From the NCBI GenBank assembly GCA_946557105.1, contig CAMNSZ010000005.1, positions 120,540-184,539 of the forward strand: 64,000 bases of DNA. Direction: 5' to 3'. The notes beneath the pieces were generated by a model. The model searched no databases. It saw only the letters and a program-made list of their open reading frames with translations, and was not told the origin of the DNA. Source of the stretch: an uncultured Lachnospiraceae bacterium. GTDB lineage: Bacteria; Bacillota; Clostridia; Lachnospirales; Lachnospiraceae. Both the position numbers and the translations under genes were made by a program. Below are positions 53,778-62,823 of this stretch, in pieces (position 1 is the first letter of the stretch; every line of letters begins with the position of its first letter).

Positions 53778-56645
53778 TCAATTCTCCTTCCCAATATATT
53801 CAATCAGCTCTTGCAGCAATTGTTCGGCGGCGTCGTCCTCGTACAGCATGAGCTGCTCCCGTATCTTTTTTAATCTGCCTTTTGTTTCGATATCCAGCCG
53901 GTATTGCAGGATATCCTCTATCTTATGGGCGCAATCCTTGGCGCGGAAGTTTTCGAGGCTGTCCAACGCCGCCCGGATTTCCCTTAGCAAATCCGCCTTT
54001 TCGATCCCACTATCCTTCTCCTCCGCATTATCCCCCCTTTTATCTCTCTCCAGAAAGCCTTGTATATGTTCTATCTGCTCTTCATAATCCGCCAACAGTT
54101 GGAAAACATGACGATCCACAAATGTCTCATCCCCTCTTTTCACTGCCTTCTCCTGCTCTCTGGCGCTGCTCGAAAGCTTCATGGCGCCCACATTGGCAGA
54201 TGCGCTCTTTAAAGCGTGCACCTCTATTCCATATGTTTTGTAGTCGCACTTTTCCCAAAGCTCTCTTAAAACAGTGAGCTTGCGTTTCCCGTCCAGACAA
54301 TACAGACTCAAAAGCTCCTCATATTCGTCAACGCTTCCCGAATAACGCCGGACTACTTCATCTGTGTCGATTCCCTCAATCAGTATATTTTGGAACTCCT
54401 TATTCCTGTTATCGTCAGGCTGCCAACTATGTATCCATACCTGACTCGCCGTTCTTTTTTCTTTTGGAATCCATTTCATCAGCATTTCATGCAGAGTCCT
54501 TCGTTCCAAGGGCTTCGTAAGAAAATCCTGAAACCCGTTCGCCAGAAAACATTCCCTGACGCCTTCCATAGCGTTGGCAGTCAATGCAATAATCACCGGC
54601 AGACTGCCGTTTTCACCACATTCCTTCCTGATAATTTGTACCGTTTCTATCCCATCCATGCCGGGCATCATATGATCCATAAAAATTATATCATAACGCT
54701 TTTTTCGGACAAGCTCTATCGCCTCTGCCCCGCTGCCCGCCTCGGCTATCTCCAATCCATAAGATTGCAAAAAAATTCTTGCGACTTTTCTGTTGACCTC
54801 ATTATCGTCAACCACTAATATATTGAAATCCTCAACCAAAAAAGGTTCCAATTTTTCTTCTTTTTGAGCGCCCGCCTCCGGAATCTCGGACAGGGAACTG
54901 TGATCCGCAATTTTCTGAGGAATTTCCACAATAAAGGTAGTTCCTTCCCCATACACGCTCTCGACCTTTATCGTACCCTGCATCAACTCAACCAAATGCT
55001 TGGTGATGGACAACCCGAGACCCGTTCCCTCCACGCTTCTGTTTCTCTTAGAGTCAATCTGTCTGAAATTCTCAAATATTCCTTCCATATCTTCTTTGCG
55101 GATACCGCACCCGGTATCCTCTATTTTAAAAGACAAACGCTCCGTATTCTCCCCGTCTCCCGGCTCGCCCGCGACAGAAATTTTAACATACCCTTCCTTG
55201 GTAAACTTCACCGCATTATTCAGAATATTTATCAATATCTGCTTTATCCTGCCTTCATCGCCCAAATACCGGCAGGGAATAGACATGTCATACTCGCTTT
55301 TCAGCAAAAGACCATGCTTAGAGGCTACCACATCCATCATGTTCAGTACCTCGTTGACAAGAGTTTTTACATGATATTCCGTCGGCGCCAGCTCCATCTT
55401 CCCCGCTTCCACCTTGGACAAATCAAGAATATCATTGATAAGCGCCAAAAGGTTCCGGGAAGAAGACTTAATATCGCAGGCATACTCATATACCTTCCGC
55501 CCTCTGCTTTCCTCCATGATAATATCGCTAAGCCCCACAATCGCATTCATAGGAGTCCTTATCTCATGAGACATATTTGCAAGAAACGCGCTCTTCGCAA
55601 TATTTGCCTGTTCCGCTTGTTCACGAACTCTCTTAATCTCTTCTATATAGTTTCTGGTTTCTGTTACATCCCAGATCAAAACCACATAGCCTTTACTTTT
55701 ACCGGCTTTATCTGGAATCTGCCTCACATGCCCCTGATAAAAGCTGTCGCCAAGACAGAAGTCCTCTTTTGAATCCTCCCCCAGCGTATTTTGCGGAAAA
55801 TCTTTCAGGTCCTCGATTTTCTTTCCTATCATACGGGGGGTTAACTCTGCAAAAATATCAGCGGCAGCCGGATTAAAGCTGACAATCCGCCTCTGCCCAT
55901 CCAATGCGATTACGCCGTCACTCATACTGTCAAGCAAAATCCCCGCAGCCAGACTGTTGAAATCATACACCTTCTTAATCCATATCAGAATTACCACGCT
56001 TGAAAGAATCATCCCAAGAACAAACGGTGTAGGATCATACACATATGTCAGCTTCATGGCATAAGAACAGAGAGCTATCACAGGCAGGAGGGACAGCCCC
56101 AGAATCAGCTTATATTTTCTGTCCGCCGCATACTCCGGCTTTTTGATACAGGCTCGAATCAAAGCATACAGGGACAGGGCGTAAGGCACAATTGTGCCGC
56201 ACAGCATAAACAGCCAGTAGCCCGGGCCGTATTCCAGACTCAGGTAGCCGTGCCCGTCGGTAGTCTGCAGCCACTCCATCCGGCGGTAATAAACACTATG
56301 TAAATCGCATGTGAACACAAGGCCCAATATCAGGATATCCACAAGCTTAAGAAATCTTAAAATTTTTATCGGCGTTTTTTCGTAGCAATAACTGAACACA
56401 AAATAGCAATAACTGATTGGAACCGACAGCGAGCCTAAATACTGCGCCTTGATGGCTACGACAGCCGCCTCCAAAGTCGGCGCCGTCAGCTCCAAAAGAT
56501 ATCCTGCATTCTGTATCAGCGTGCCCATCAAAAAATATTGCATCAGCTTCTGCTCTCTGGAGCCGTCCCCTTTGGACAATAGGAATAATGCAATCAGAAT
56601 ACTGCCGATACCCAAAATTTCAAGTCCTATAAATACCAAACTCAT
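53778..56645 (-). CDS. 7TM hybrid histidine kinase with receiver and HPt domains
   Basis: A 955-aa phosphorelay kinase. Seven membrane helices (about 5-225, the histidine-kinase N-terminal 7TM type), a PAS domain (230-335), HisKA with NMSHEIRTPM (His360), HATPase (about 460-580; NAVKF, DTGCGI, GTGLGLS), receiver (607-725, Asp657 in IFMDHMMP) and HPt (about 775-865, His810 in VHALKSASANVG). A charged helical tail ends the protein. All relay residues are present. It opens the five-gene operon and probably senses an extracellular or membrane signal. The start has only a weak ribosome site (GGTGATGTG). Confidence 0.94.
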   Translation of the reverse strand: MSLVFIGLEILGIGSILIALFLLSKGDGSREQKLMQYFLMGTLIQNAGYLLELTAPTLEAAVVAIKAQYLGSLSVPISYCYFVFSYCYEKTPIKILRFLKLVDILILGLVFTCDLHSVYYRRMEWLQTTDGHGYLSLEYGPGYWLFMLCGTIVPYALSLYALIRACIKKPEYAADRKYKLILGLSLLPVIALCSYAMKLTYVYDPTPFVLGMILSSVVILIWIKKVYDFNSLAAGILLDSMSDGVIALDGQRRIVSFNPAAADIFAELTPRMIGKKIEDLKDFPQNTLGEDSKEDFCLGDSFYQGHVRQIPDKAGKSKGYVVLIWDVTETRNYIEEIKRVREQAEQANIAKSAFLANMSHEIRTPMNAIVGLSDIIMEESRGRKVYEYACDIKSSSRNLLALINDILDLSKVEAGKMELAPTEYHVKTLVNEVLNMMDVVASKHGLLLKSEYDMSIPCRYLGDEGRIKQILINILNNAVKFTKEGYVKISVAGEPGDGENTERLSFKIEDTGCGIRKEDMEGIFENFRQIDSKRNRSVEGTGLGLSITKHLVELMQGTIKVESVYGEGTTFIVEIPQKIADHSSLSEIPEAGAQKEEKLEPFLVEDFNILVVDDNEVNRKVARIFLQSYGLEIAEAGSGAEAIELVRKKRYDIIFMDHMMPGMDGIETVQIIRKECGENGSLPVIIALTANAMEGVRECFLANGFQDFLTKPLERRTLHEMLMKWIPKEKRTASQVWIHSWQPDDNRNKEFQNILIEGIDTDEVVRRYSGSVDEYEELLSLYCLDGKRKLTVLRELWEKCDYKTYGIEVHALKSASANVGAMKLSSSAREQEKAVKRGDETFVDRHVFQLLADYEEQIEHIQGFLERDKRGDNAEEKDSGIEKADLLREIRAALDSLENFRAKDCAHKIEDILQYRLDIETKGRLKKIREQLMLYEDDAAEQLLQELIEYIGKEN

Positions 56646-56845
56646 AATTTCACATCACCACACGACAATTGCTATGTATTTTCTTTCAATGAATATATAT
56701 TTTAATAATATCAGTTATACGCATATTTGTCTACAAAAAAGTACCGCTTCCGTCACTTCAAAGAGCGCTTCGCATCTCCCCTGTCAAAGCAGGTTTTCCC
56801 CTACCGCGGCACAAACTGCCTCGCGCATTGTATTATTTAAAATTC

Positions 56846-56874
56846 TTGCAATTTTTGCTGTTTAATGAGATAAT
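56846..56874 (+). promoter_or_regulatory. Promoter of the 156-aa membrane protein gene
   Basis: TTGCAA (56846-56851), 17-base spacer, GATAAT (56869-56874), 35 bases before the start codon. Confidence 0.65.
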
Positions 56875-56908
56875 AAATACATGTAAATTTTTAAGGAGGT
56901 ACTCTATC

Positions 56909-57379
56909 ATGAATAAAACATGGACGGTCAAATCTAACGGTGTTGACCATCAAATTGTGTACAAGGGCAGGAAACTTTTCGTTGACGGACAACAGTATAA
57001 GCTGAAAAGCGCCAACTGGTTCATTCAATTAGTTGATTACGCCATCAATTTCGGTGATGTCACCTGTCGTCTCGTTGTCATCGGCAACAGAGTGGATTTG
57101 GCAGTCAACGGTACTTATGTGGATAGCGGAAAACCCTATGAACCCATTTCCAACATTCCTGTCGCCGTTACCATATTTACAGGAATCAGCGTGGTTCTTG
57201 GTTTTCTGATGAACGGCTGGATTGGCGCATGTATCGGTGTCCTTTTAGGTATTTTGTACTTTAATCTCTATCTAAAGAAAAAATCTCTCACCCCCGTTAT
57301 TATTACTTTTGTAATTGCAAGCATTTTACAGGTTGCATTAGGAATCGGCGTCGCGCTTCTTTTGGCTCCTTTACCGTAA
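56909..57379 (+). CDS. Small membrane protein of unknown function
   Basis: A 156-aa protein: an N-terminal soluble half with a beta-rich pattern (NKTWTVKSNGVDHQIVYKG, then DGQQYKLKS), followed by three hydrophobic segments (about 85-105, 107-125, 130-152). I start at 56909 (MNKTWTV), with AAGGAGG about nine bases upstream; frames reaching further upstream run through the promoter. Likely cotranscribed with the following DUF4190 gene. No known motif. Confidence 0.78.
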   Translation: MNKTWTVKSNGVDHQIVYKGRKLFVDGQQYKLKSANWFIQLVDYAINFGDVTCRLVVIGNRVDLAVNGTYVDSGKPYEPISNIPVAVTIFTGISVVLGFLMNGWIGACIGVLLGILYFNLYLKKKSLTPVIITFVIASILQVALGIGVALLLAPLP

Positions 57380-57444
57380 ACGCCTGCGCTGCCGGACATT
57401 CCACGCATCCCTTTTAGTATACATATCATTGAGGAAAACAGCTT

Positions 57445-57789
57445 ATGGATAATCAAAATCTCAATCAAAACGGTAACGCGGGTAATTCCTATCAGGCAGA
57501 TCCGTTTATTCAGCCTTCGGCATACCAGCAGCCTATTGTTATTGATGAACTTGCTCATAAAAAAGACATGCTTCCCACAACTTCTTTGATTGTCGGCGTT
57601 TTGGGAATGCTATTTTTCTGGTCATTCATTGTTGCAGTAATATTATGTCTGATAGGGCTTATTATGGGTATTGTAAGTCTGGCAAAAACCAAACGGAATT
57701 CCGGTCTTGCATTAGCGGGAGTCATTACTTCCACCGTGGGTATATGCCTGAGCGGTATCGTATTTTTCTTATTAATTTTATTGGCATAA
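57445..57789 (+). CDS. DUF4190-like membrane protein
   Basis: A 114-aa protein with a Gln/Asn/Pro-rich cytosolic start and two hydrophobic segments (about 48-78 and 90-114). TTSLIVGVLGMLF and the GIVSLAKTKRNSGLALAGVITS loop (in part) match the DUF4190 pattern. GAGGAAAAC precedes the start. It is followed by a strong bidirectional terminator. Function unknown; such proteins are often near cell-envelope genes. Confidence 0.82.
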   Translation: MDNQNLNQNGNAGNSYQADPFIQPSAYQQPIVIDELAHKKDMLPTTSLIVGVLGMLFFWSFIVAVILCLIGLIMGIVSLAKTKRNSGLALAGVITSTVGICLSGIVFFLLILLA

Positions 57790-57809
57790 TTATACACAGA
57801 ATAATCAAT

Positions 57810-57842
57810 ATAGCCGACAGGATTGCTAATCCTGTCGGCTAT
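57810..57842. terminator. Bidirectional terminator
   Basis: ATAGCCGACAGGATT / AATCCTGTCGGCTAT, a perfect 15-bp stem with a three-base loop, between convergent DUF4190 and HD-GYP genes. Confidence 0.88.
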
Positions 57843-57850
57843 AACTATTT

Positions 57851-58948
57851 CTAATCGTCGCAATATTTTTTGACAATAGTCTCAAATTCTTCTCTCACCT
57901 CGGTGAAAGCCTTTAACAATTTAGACGAAAACGTACCGCTCTGACCGTTTACAATCATCTGGAATGCCTTATCCGTTTCATATGCCGCCTTATAAACCCG
58001 CTTCGTGGTTAGCGCGTCATATATGTCCACCAAAGATACAATCTGCGCCGCAATACTAATTTCTTCTCCCTTTAACCCGTCCGGATAGCCGCTCCCGTCA
58101 TATTTTTCATGATGATGTCTGGCTATATCATAAGCATAGTCGCAAAATGCTTTACTGTCTATATGAACTACCTTTTGTATTATTTCCGCACCCTTTGTCG
58201 TATGGGACTTTATAACATCATACTCATCCGCAGTTAATTTTCCTGCCTTTAATATAATATTGTCAGGAATCACAATTTTTCCGATATCATGTAATGACGC
58301 CGCCCTTCCTATAACTTCAATCTTTTCCTGCGTAAGCTCATATTCCGGATACAGCTTCATCACACTTGTTCCAAGGCAGAGGGTAAATTCACGGATTCTC
58401 TTTATATGCTGCTCCGATTCCAGATTTCTGAATTCGACAATATTACTCAGAGAATCAATCAAAATGTCATTCATATGCTTTTGTTTTTCCGCCATCAGCG
58501 TCAACATGGCATTTTGCTTCTTAAGCTTCTCCGTCTGACTTTTCACCGTAACCTCGAGCTGCATTTTATATTGAAACACCTCGACTACATTGTCCACCAA
58601 TTGCTTTGTAACACCGGGATGAAACGGTTTTTTTATATAGCTTACAATGCCATACTCATACCCTTTGTTCTCATATTCCGCAGTGTTTTCGCTTGTTATC
58701 ATAATAAACGGTATGCGATTGACAAATTTCTTTTCGCTTAAACGCTGAAGCACCTTAAAATCATCCGCCGCCGGTATCTCTAGATTCACAAGAACCGCCG
58801 CAAGAGAAGATACATATTTCCTTAATATTTCTATTCCTTCTTTTTCACTCGAGGCTTCCAGAATTTCATATTTGTTCTGAAATATTTTAGCTAATTTAGC
58901 ACGGCTGGCATTGTCATTTTCAAGAATTAAGATTTTATCACGTAACAT
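57851..58948 (-). CDS. HD-GYP protein with degenerate receiver domain
   Basis: A 365-aa protein: receiver-like domain (1-125), linker helix, HD-GYP domain (about 165-355). HD-GYP motifs are complete: SLHDIGKIVIPDNIILK, RHHHEKYDGSGYPDG and VDIYDALTTKRVYK; such proteins hydrolyse cyclic di-GMP. In the receiver, however, the phospho-acceptor Asp is Asn55 (VLVNLEIPA) and the acidic pair is reduced to Glu-Asn, while the Lys in YIKKPF remains. It is probably not phosphorylated. It follows the FapA-like gene by 26 bases and shares its operon. Confidence 0.9.
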   Translation of the reverse strand: MLRDKILILENDNASRAKLAKIFQNKYEILEASSEKEGIEILRKYVSSLAAVLVNLEIPAADDFKVLQRLSEKKFVNRIPFIMITSENTAEYENKGYEYGIVSYIKKPFHPGVTKQLVDNVVEVFQYKMQLEVTVKSQTEKLKKQNAMLTLMAEKQKHMNDILIDSLSNIVEFRNLESEQHIKRIREFTLCLGTSVMKLYPEYELTQEKIEVIGRAASLHDIGKIVIPDNIILKAGKLTADEYDVIKSHTTKGAEIIQKVVHIDSKAFCDYAYDIARHHHEKYDGSGYPDGLKGEEISIAAQIVSLVDIYDALTTKRVYKAAYETDKAFQMIVNGQSGTFSSKLLKAFTEVREEFETIVKKYCDD

Positions 58949-58974
58949 TTTCCTCTCCCGCCTCTTTTATACTT

Positions 58975-61041
58975 TTATAGCTTAACCATTGCAACATTTT
59001 TGTTCCTAAGTTTAAAAATCACCCTGCTCACATTCGCCGGAAGCATATATTTTATTGTGCTTATCTCAATAACACTCCCCTCAAACGCATTCCCCCTGAC
59101 AATTACGGCCTTCATGTCCTGATTTGTTATATTGGCAAGCTTAGATACCTCTGCGTCTAATTCGGCAAGCTCCTGATCCTTTTCCACTATCGCAGCGTTC
59201 AATTTCTTAATGAGCAGCACCGCCACCTCCTTATCGGGCGGAAGCTCCTGCAAAATCTTATTCCATTTCTCTTCAAGCAGCGCTAATTCATTTAAAAGCT
59301 GCTCTCTGTTCTCTGCAAGCTTATTCTGTTTCTGCGCATATAGGGCATTTCTTCCCACATCCAAATACGTCCGTATATGGGATTTATTTCCAAGATTGTA
59401 AGTGTCCACGCCCTTTACCGCACAAATCCTTCCACCCAGAAGCACGCCCTTGCTGCCGGACACTATAACTTTGCCCAGCGTATTAATATTACTGTTCATA
59501 ATATAGTTTGCCTTCACATTGCCTTCCGCATTAATATTGGCAGTTTCAAAAAAGCTTCCCGAAACCTCTCCCTTCGCCTCAATAAAGCAGCCATTCTTGG
59601 AACAGCTTCCTTTTTTTATCGTAACATTCCCGCCGGAAATAAGCCTTGCCGCCTCTACATTATGCTCCACTATAATATCGCCCGTTGCCTTTATATATCC
59701 CCCTGAATAAACGCTTCCAATAACATACACAGAGCCGTCAACCTCCAGCTTTCCTGTGACAGCCGTTACATCTTCACGTACGGTAATCATGTTTGAAATT
59801 ATAATCCTGCCGTTGAGATACTCAAATTTACCGTTCATCTTAGAGACATAGGTCACTCCATCCGGAGCAATCGTAAAACCCTTCCCCTTTAACGGCTTTT
59901 TTTCTGTTCCCTTATTGGCATGCAGCACCTCTCCAAAAACATTTTCACCGTCCGTTCCCTTTTGGGCAGGATGATAAACAGCGATTTTTTCTCCCTCATC
60001 CACCATCTCAAAGGCTTCTATATTGGCATAATCAACGCCTCCATCGGGAAGCGGCGCCGGGATACGGGGCAAATCGAGCCGGACAAAAAATTCATACCAA
60101 CCGTTCTCTCCGGGTTCGGCGGGCGTTCCTTCCGCAATCAATACCTTTTCGTTCATTCTCCGCTTTTTAATCATTTCCGCAATTGCTTCTTTCTTGATTC
60201 CGGTAACAATTCCTCTCTCCTCCAACGCGTCATAGATATCCTCCTGAGCGACTATATTGCCCGGAATCCAAGGGATAAACGCAAAGGCTTTATTTCCGTT
60301 GTCCTCCACAAAAATACTGAATTCTTTCTTGGTGAGGGCTTTGATATCTATACCCAGCTTATCGGCGGTTGTATATTTCTTGGTTTTTTCACTCAAAAGC
60401 TTCTCTCGCTTTTCCTTCATATCCGTACCGGAAAAAATCAACTTGGCATAAGGTTCCACGTCCAATCCTGCCTCCAGACCCAGACGGATTTCCTTCATCT
60501 GCCAGTGACTGAACAGGCAATTTGTATAACAGGACACTTTAAGCTTCTTCTCCAGCCCAAGGCGGATTTCTCTCATCTGCATCCAGTTGTACTGGGCATT
60601 GGCATAGACCGAGACATCCAGCTCCTCGTACAAGCCTATCCTGATTTCATAAATCTGCTGCACATACATATCGTCGGTAAGCCAAAGGTCAATCGGCAGC
60701 CCGTCCTCCATCGCAAGCCGAATCTGCTCCAGTTCGTCATCCACAAACCCTCTTTCCAGATAGGGGGTGAGATCGTTGGAGGAATAAAAAGAAAGCCGGA
60801 TTTGTTTCATTGTTTCATAGCTGTATGAGGGATCCGCATATTTGGACACGTCAACCTTATCCTTAATCCCCATACGGATTTGCTCCATCTGCAGCCAATT
60901 GAACTCCGGATTGGAATAAAGCGACACATCCAGTCCTTCTTCCTTCCCAAGAAAAAGCTCCTGCTGTTGCTCTTTCATATATTCCGAATCTTCCAGCATA
61001 GCAAACTCAGCGTCTTGAGAAGAAATCCGATCTGTATACAT
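58975..61041 (-). CDS. FapA/DUF342 protein with seven N-terminal 26-residue repeats
   Basis: A 688-aa cytosolic protein. Residues about 37-220 hold seven repeats of about 26 residues, pattern LDVSxYAxPxFxWxQMxxIRxGLExG. Then a FapA domain (DUF342): N-terminal part around 260-390, a parallel beta-helix around 400-570 (rows of GxVxVxGxVxxG-like strands), and a C-terminal coiled coil (580-640). I start at 61041 with GGTG upstream; a GTG three codons earlier is an alternative. FapA homologues are linked to flagellar or surface localisation; here the pairing with HD-GYP suggests a signalling or scaffold role (inference). Confidence 0.87.
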   Translation of the reverse strand: MYTDRISSQDAEFAMLEDSEYMKEQQQELFLGKEEGLDVSLYSNPEFNWLQMEQIRMGIKDKVDVSKYADPSYSYETMKQIRLSFYSSNDLTPYLERGFVDDELEQIRLAMEDGLPIDLWLTDDMYVQQIYEIRIGLYEELDVSVYANAQYNWMQMREIRLGLEKKLKVSCYTNCLFSHWQMKEIRLGLEAGLDVEPYAKLIFSGTDMKEKREKLLSEKTKKYTTADKLGIDIKALTKKEFSIFVEDNGNKAFAFIPWIPGNIVAQEDIYDALEERGIVTGIKKEAIAEMIKKRRMNEKVLIAEGTPAEPGENGWYEFFVRLDLPRIPAPLPDGGVDYANIEAFEMVDEGEKIAVYHPAQKGTDGENVFGEVLHANKGTEKKPLKGKGFTIAPDGVTYVSKMNGKFEYLNGRIIISNMITVREDVTAVTGKLEVDGSVYVIGSVYSGGYIKATGDIIVEHNVEAARLISGGNVTIKKGSCSKNGCFIEAKGEVSGSFFETANINAEGNVKANYIMNSNINTLGKVIVSGSKGVLLGGRICAVKGVDTYNLGNKSHIRTYLDVGRNALYAQKQNKLAENREQLLNELALLEEKWNKILQELPPDKEVAVLLIKKLNAAIVEKDQELAELDAEVSKLANITNQDMKAVIVRGNAFEGSVIEISTIKYMLPANVSRVIFKLRNKNVAMVKL

Positions 61042-61063
61042 ATTAAACACCGGCCTTTCATAA

Positions 61064-61092
61064 CATAGTATAATCTATATTATTATACTATG
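61064..61092. repeat. Palindrome at the FapA/HD-GYP promoter
   Basis: CATAGTATAAT / CTATATT / ATTATACTATG: 11-base perfect arms, 7-base centre, overlapping the proposed -10 box. Likely regulator binding site or a pair of mirrored -10 elements. Confidence 0.65.
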
Positions 61093-61248
61093 ACCTGCTG
61101 AAAAAATCTACAATTTCTCCTTTTGAAATAAGTCAATTCTTCCCCCAATCCACTTTATCCCGGCAGGCTGTCCGCTGCTCACAGCCCTCCCCGCCCGATT
61201 ATGTCAGCGCCACAAATTTTAGTGCAAAATCTGCGAAGACCCCTAGCC

Positions 61249-61284
61249 TTGTAGAGGTTACGGGAAACCGTAATTGTTCTACGA
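61249..61284 (+). ncRNA. Possible structured leader RNA (nested hairpin with GAAA tetraloop)
   Basis: TTGTAGA pairs with TCTACGA (outer stem, one G-U), and GTTACGG pairs with CCGTAAT (inner stem, one G-U) closing a GAAA tetraloop, with a 1/3-base internal loop. The wobble pairs and GNRA loop are RNA-like. It lies about 200 bases before the lipoprotein gene. Not matched to any known class. Confidence 0.35.
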
Positions 61285-61483
61285 AACTCTATAAAATCCT
61301 TTTTGTACGCAGCTGCATTTCAAAATGAATATATGCAGTGCGGATAGTTTTACTTTCCCTCCGTTGAACTTATAAAAATCATGTAGAAATGCAACACAGA
61401 ACATGCTATAATTATGGATTGGAAAATTCTTATCCTGCAAAAACAAAATTTCCCAAATATACTTAAAAAGGAGCGAGAAATGT

Positions 61484-62785
61484 ATGAAAAAAAGAGGCGT
61501 ATTATTGCTGGCGGCGACCATCGGGCTAATGCTTACCGCTTGCGGACATTCCAAAGAAACGGCGGACAGTACTGAAAAGGACGTAAAACAGGAGACATCC
61601 AAAGAATCGGAGAAGCTTCCGGCCTCGCAGGAATATGTTTCCTCAGACGGCGCCTATAAGGTCATTTTGCCCGAGGAACTTACACAGACAGACATGCAGC
61701 TGCAGGCAGGAGCCACCATGATGGCATTGGATGGAGGAACTAAGCGGACAGGCTTTTCCTGTGTTTCTCTGGGAAGCTCCAAATCAAATGTTCCGGGAAA
61801 TCCCGGCGACATGAAAAGTCTGGAGGACTATGCGGATTATATAACCGATATGATCCTAGATGGTTCCGGTGTGACGGTGAGCTGGGAAGATACGACCGCT
61901 CCCACCGCTAAGGGCGCAGAACAGTGTCTTGCCAGAGAAGGCGTCGCAAAAAGCGGAGCAAGCAGAGGGCAGGCCTACGGATATTATGTGGAGTCTGCAG
62001 ACAGCTATTTTTCGGTGGTTATAATCGGAAACGACGATGACGTAGAAGATGCCAAACAAATTATTACTTTGGAGATTCTGGACGTAGCGTCGCAACAAGG
62101 GAAAACCACGGACTTTATCAACAATATGACAGCAGTTTTGGATTCCGTGAACGGAGCCAATATCAGGGAAACCTATAAGACATTGTCGGATATGGATTCG
62201 GACGAAAGCCTGCTTGAGACTTTAGCATCTCAGGCGCAACAGAGCTTGTCAAGCAGCTGGAATGTGGAGAATGCCGCTGACCTGATGGAAATGGCAGACT
62301 GGCTGATAAATGAAGGGCATAATCAGAACGCTTTAGAGTTTCTGAGTCAATACAACACAGGCAATGAAGTAAACCGTGATTCTTTTGACGCTAAACTAAA
62401 AGAACAAAATCTGGACGAGGGAACATATATCAGTCTTTTGGCGGCTTATGATGCATGGTCCGCTTATGAAGACGCAGCTATCGCCGCATGGGATTTAAGC
62501 CGGGTAGGAACCATTATGAGCTTTGGCTATGTGTCCGGTTACTGCACCTATGAAGAGGCTATGGACAAAATATTAGAAGCGGCAGAAAAATCTCAGGAGC
62601 TTTTTGACTCTTGGGAAGATTTTAACAAGAGCTATCTCTATGGCTATTCCTATTGGTCGGAAGAGTCTCCAGACGATTCGGCAAGCAGTGCCGCTGAGCG
62701 CGCGGCGTTAATTCAAAGCATGGAATCTCAGGTCAACGGCCCCTTTTCCATAGACTGGAATATGGAGCTTAAGAGGGAGTGGTAG
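61484..62785 (+). CDS. DUF1266-domain lipoprotein
   Basis: A 433-aa secreted lipoprotein: basic start, hydrophobic core and lipobox LTAC (Cys20), followed by a charged Ser/Glu/Lys linker. Residues about 45-205 look like a PsbP/Mog1-type domain (SSDGAYKVILPEEL start). The C-terminal half (about 230-415) has the DUF1266 pattern: WNVENAADLMEMADWLINEGH and AAWDLSRVGTIMSFGYVSGY, then FDSWEDFNKSYLYGY. AAGGAG lies about 11 bases upstream. It stands alone before an insertion sequence. Function unknown. Confidence 0.85.
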   Translation: MKKRGVLLLAATIGLMLTACGHSKETADSTEKDVKQETSKESEKLPASQEYVSSDGAYKVILPEELTQTDMQLQAGATMMALDGGTKRTGFSCVSLGSSKSNVPGNPGDMKSLEDYADYITDMILDGSGVTVSWEDTTAPTAKGAEQCLAREGVAKSGASRGQAYGYYVESADSYFSVVIIGNDDDVEDAKQIITLEILDVASQQGKTTDFINNMTAVLDSVNGANIRETYKTLSDMDSDESLLETLASQAQQSLSSSWNVENAADLMEMADWLINEGHNQNALEFLSQYNTGNEVNRDSFDAKLKEQNLDEGTYISLLAAYDAWSAYEDAAIAAWDLSRVGTIMSFGYVSGYCTYEEAMDKILEAAEKSQELFDSWEDFNKSYLYGYSYWSEESPDDSASSAAERAALIQSMESQVNGPFSIDWNMELKREW

Positions 62786-62823
62786 CAAAGTAACGGCGGA
62801 TGGGTATTTCGTTGTTGTGGGCA

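Larger units (their letters stand above)
61051..61483. other. Intergenic region with palindrome and structured hairpins
   Basis: 433 bases between divergent genes with no credible frame. It holds a palindrome at 61064-61092, hairpin GGCTGT/ACAGCC (61166-61186), the nested hairpin with GAAA tetraloop (61249-61284), and a likely -10 TATAAT at 61407-61412 for the lipoprotein gene. A minus-strand promoter for the FapA operon is likely at 61085-61113 (TTGTAG, 17 bases, TAGTAT). Confidence 0.6.

Noticed and set aside
54864..55772. 302-codon plus-strand frame opposite the 7TM kinase
   Set aside because: Antisense of conserved kinase motifs; no promoter or ribosome site.
59920..60828. 302-codon plus-strand frame opposite the FapA-like gene
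   Set aside because: Antisense of the repeat region; regular pattern comes from the repeats.
61279..61602. 107-codon minus-strand frame at the lipoprotein start
   Set aside because: Antisense to the signal peptide and promoter; no ribosome site.
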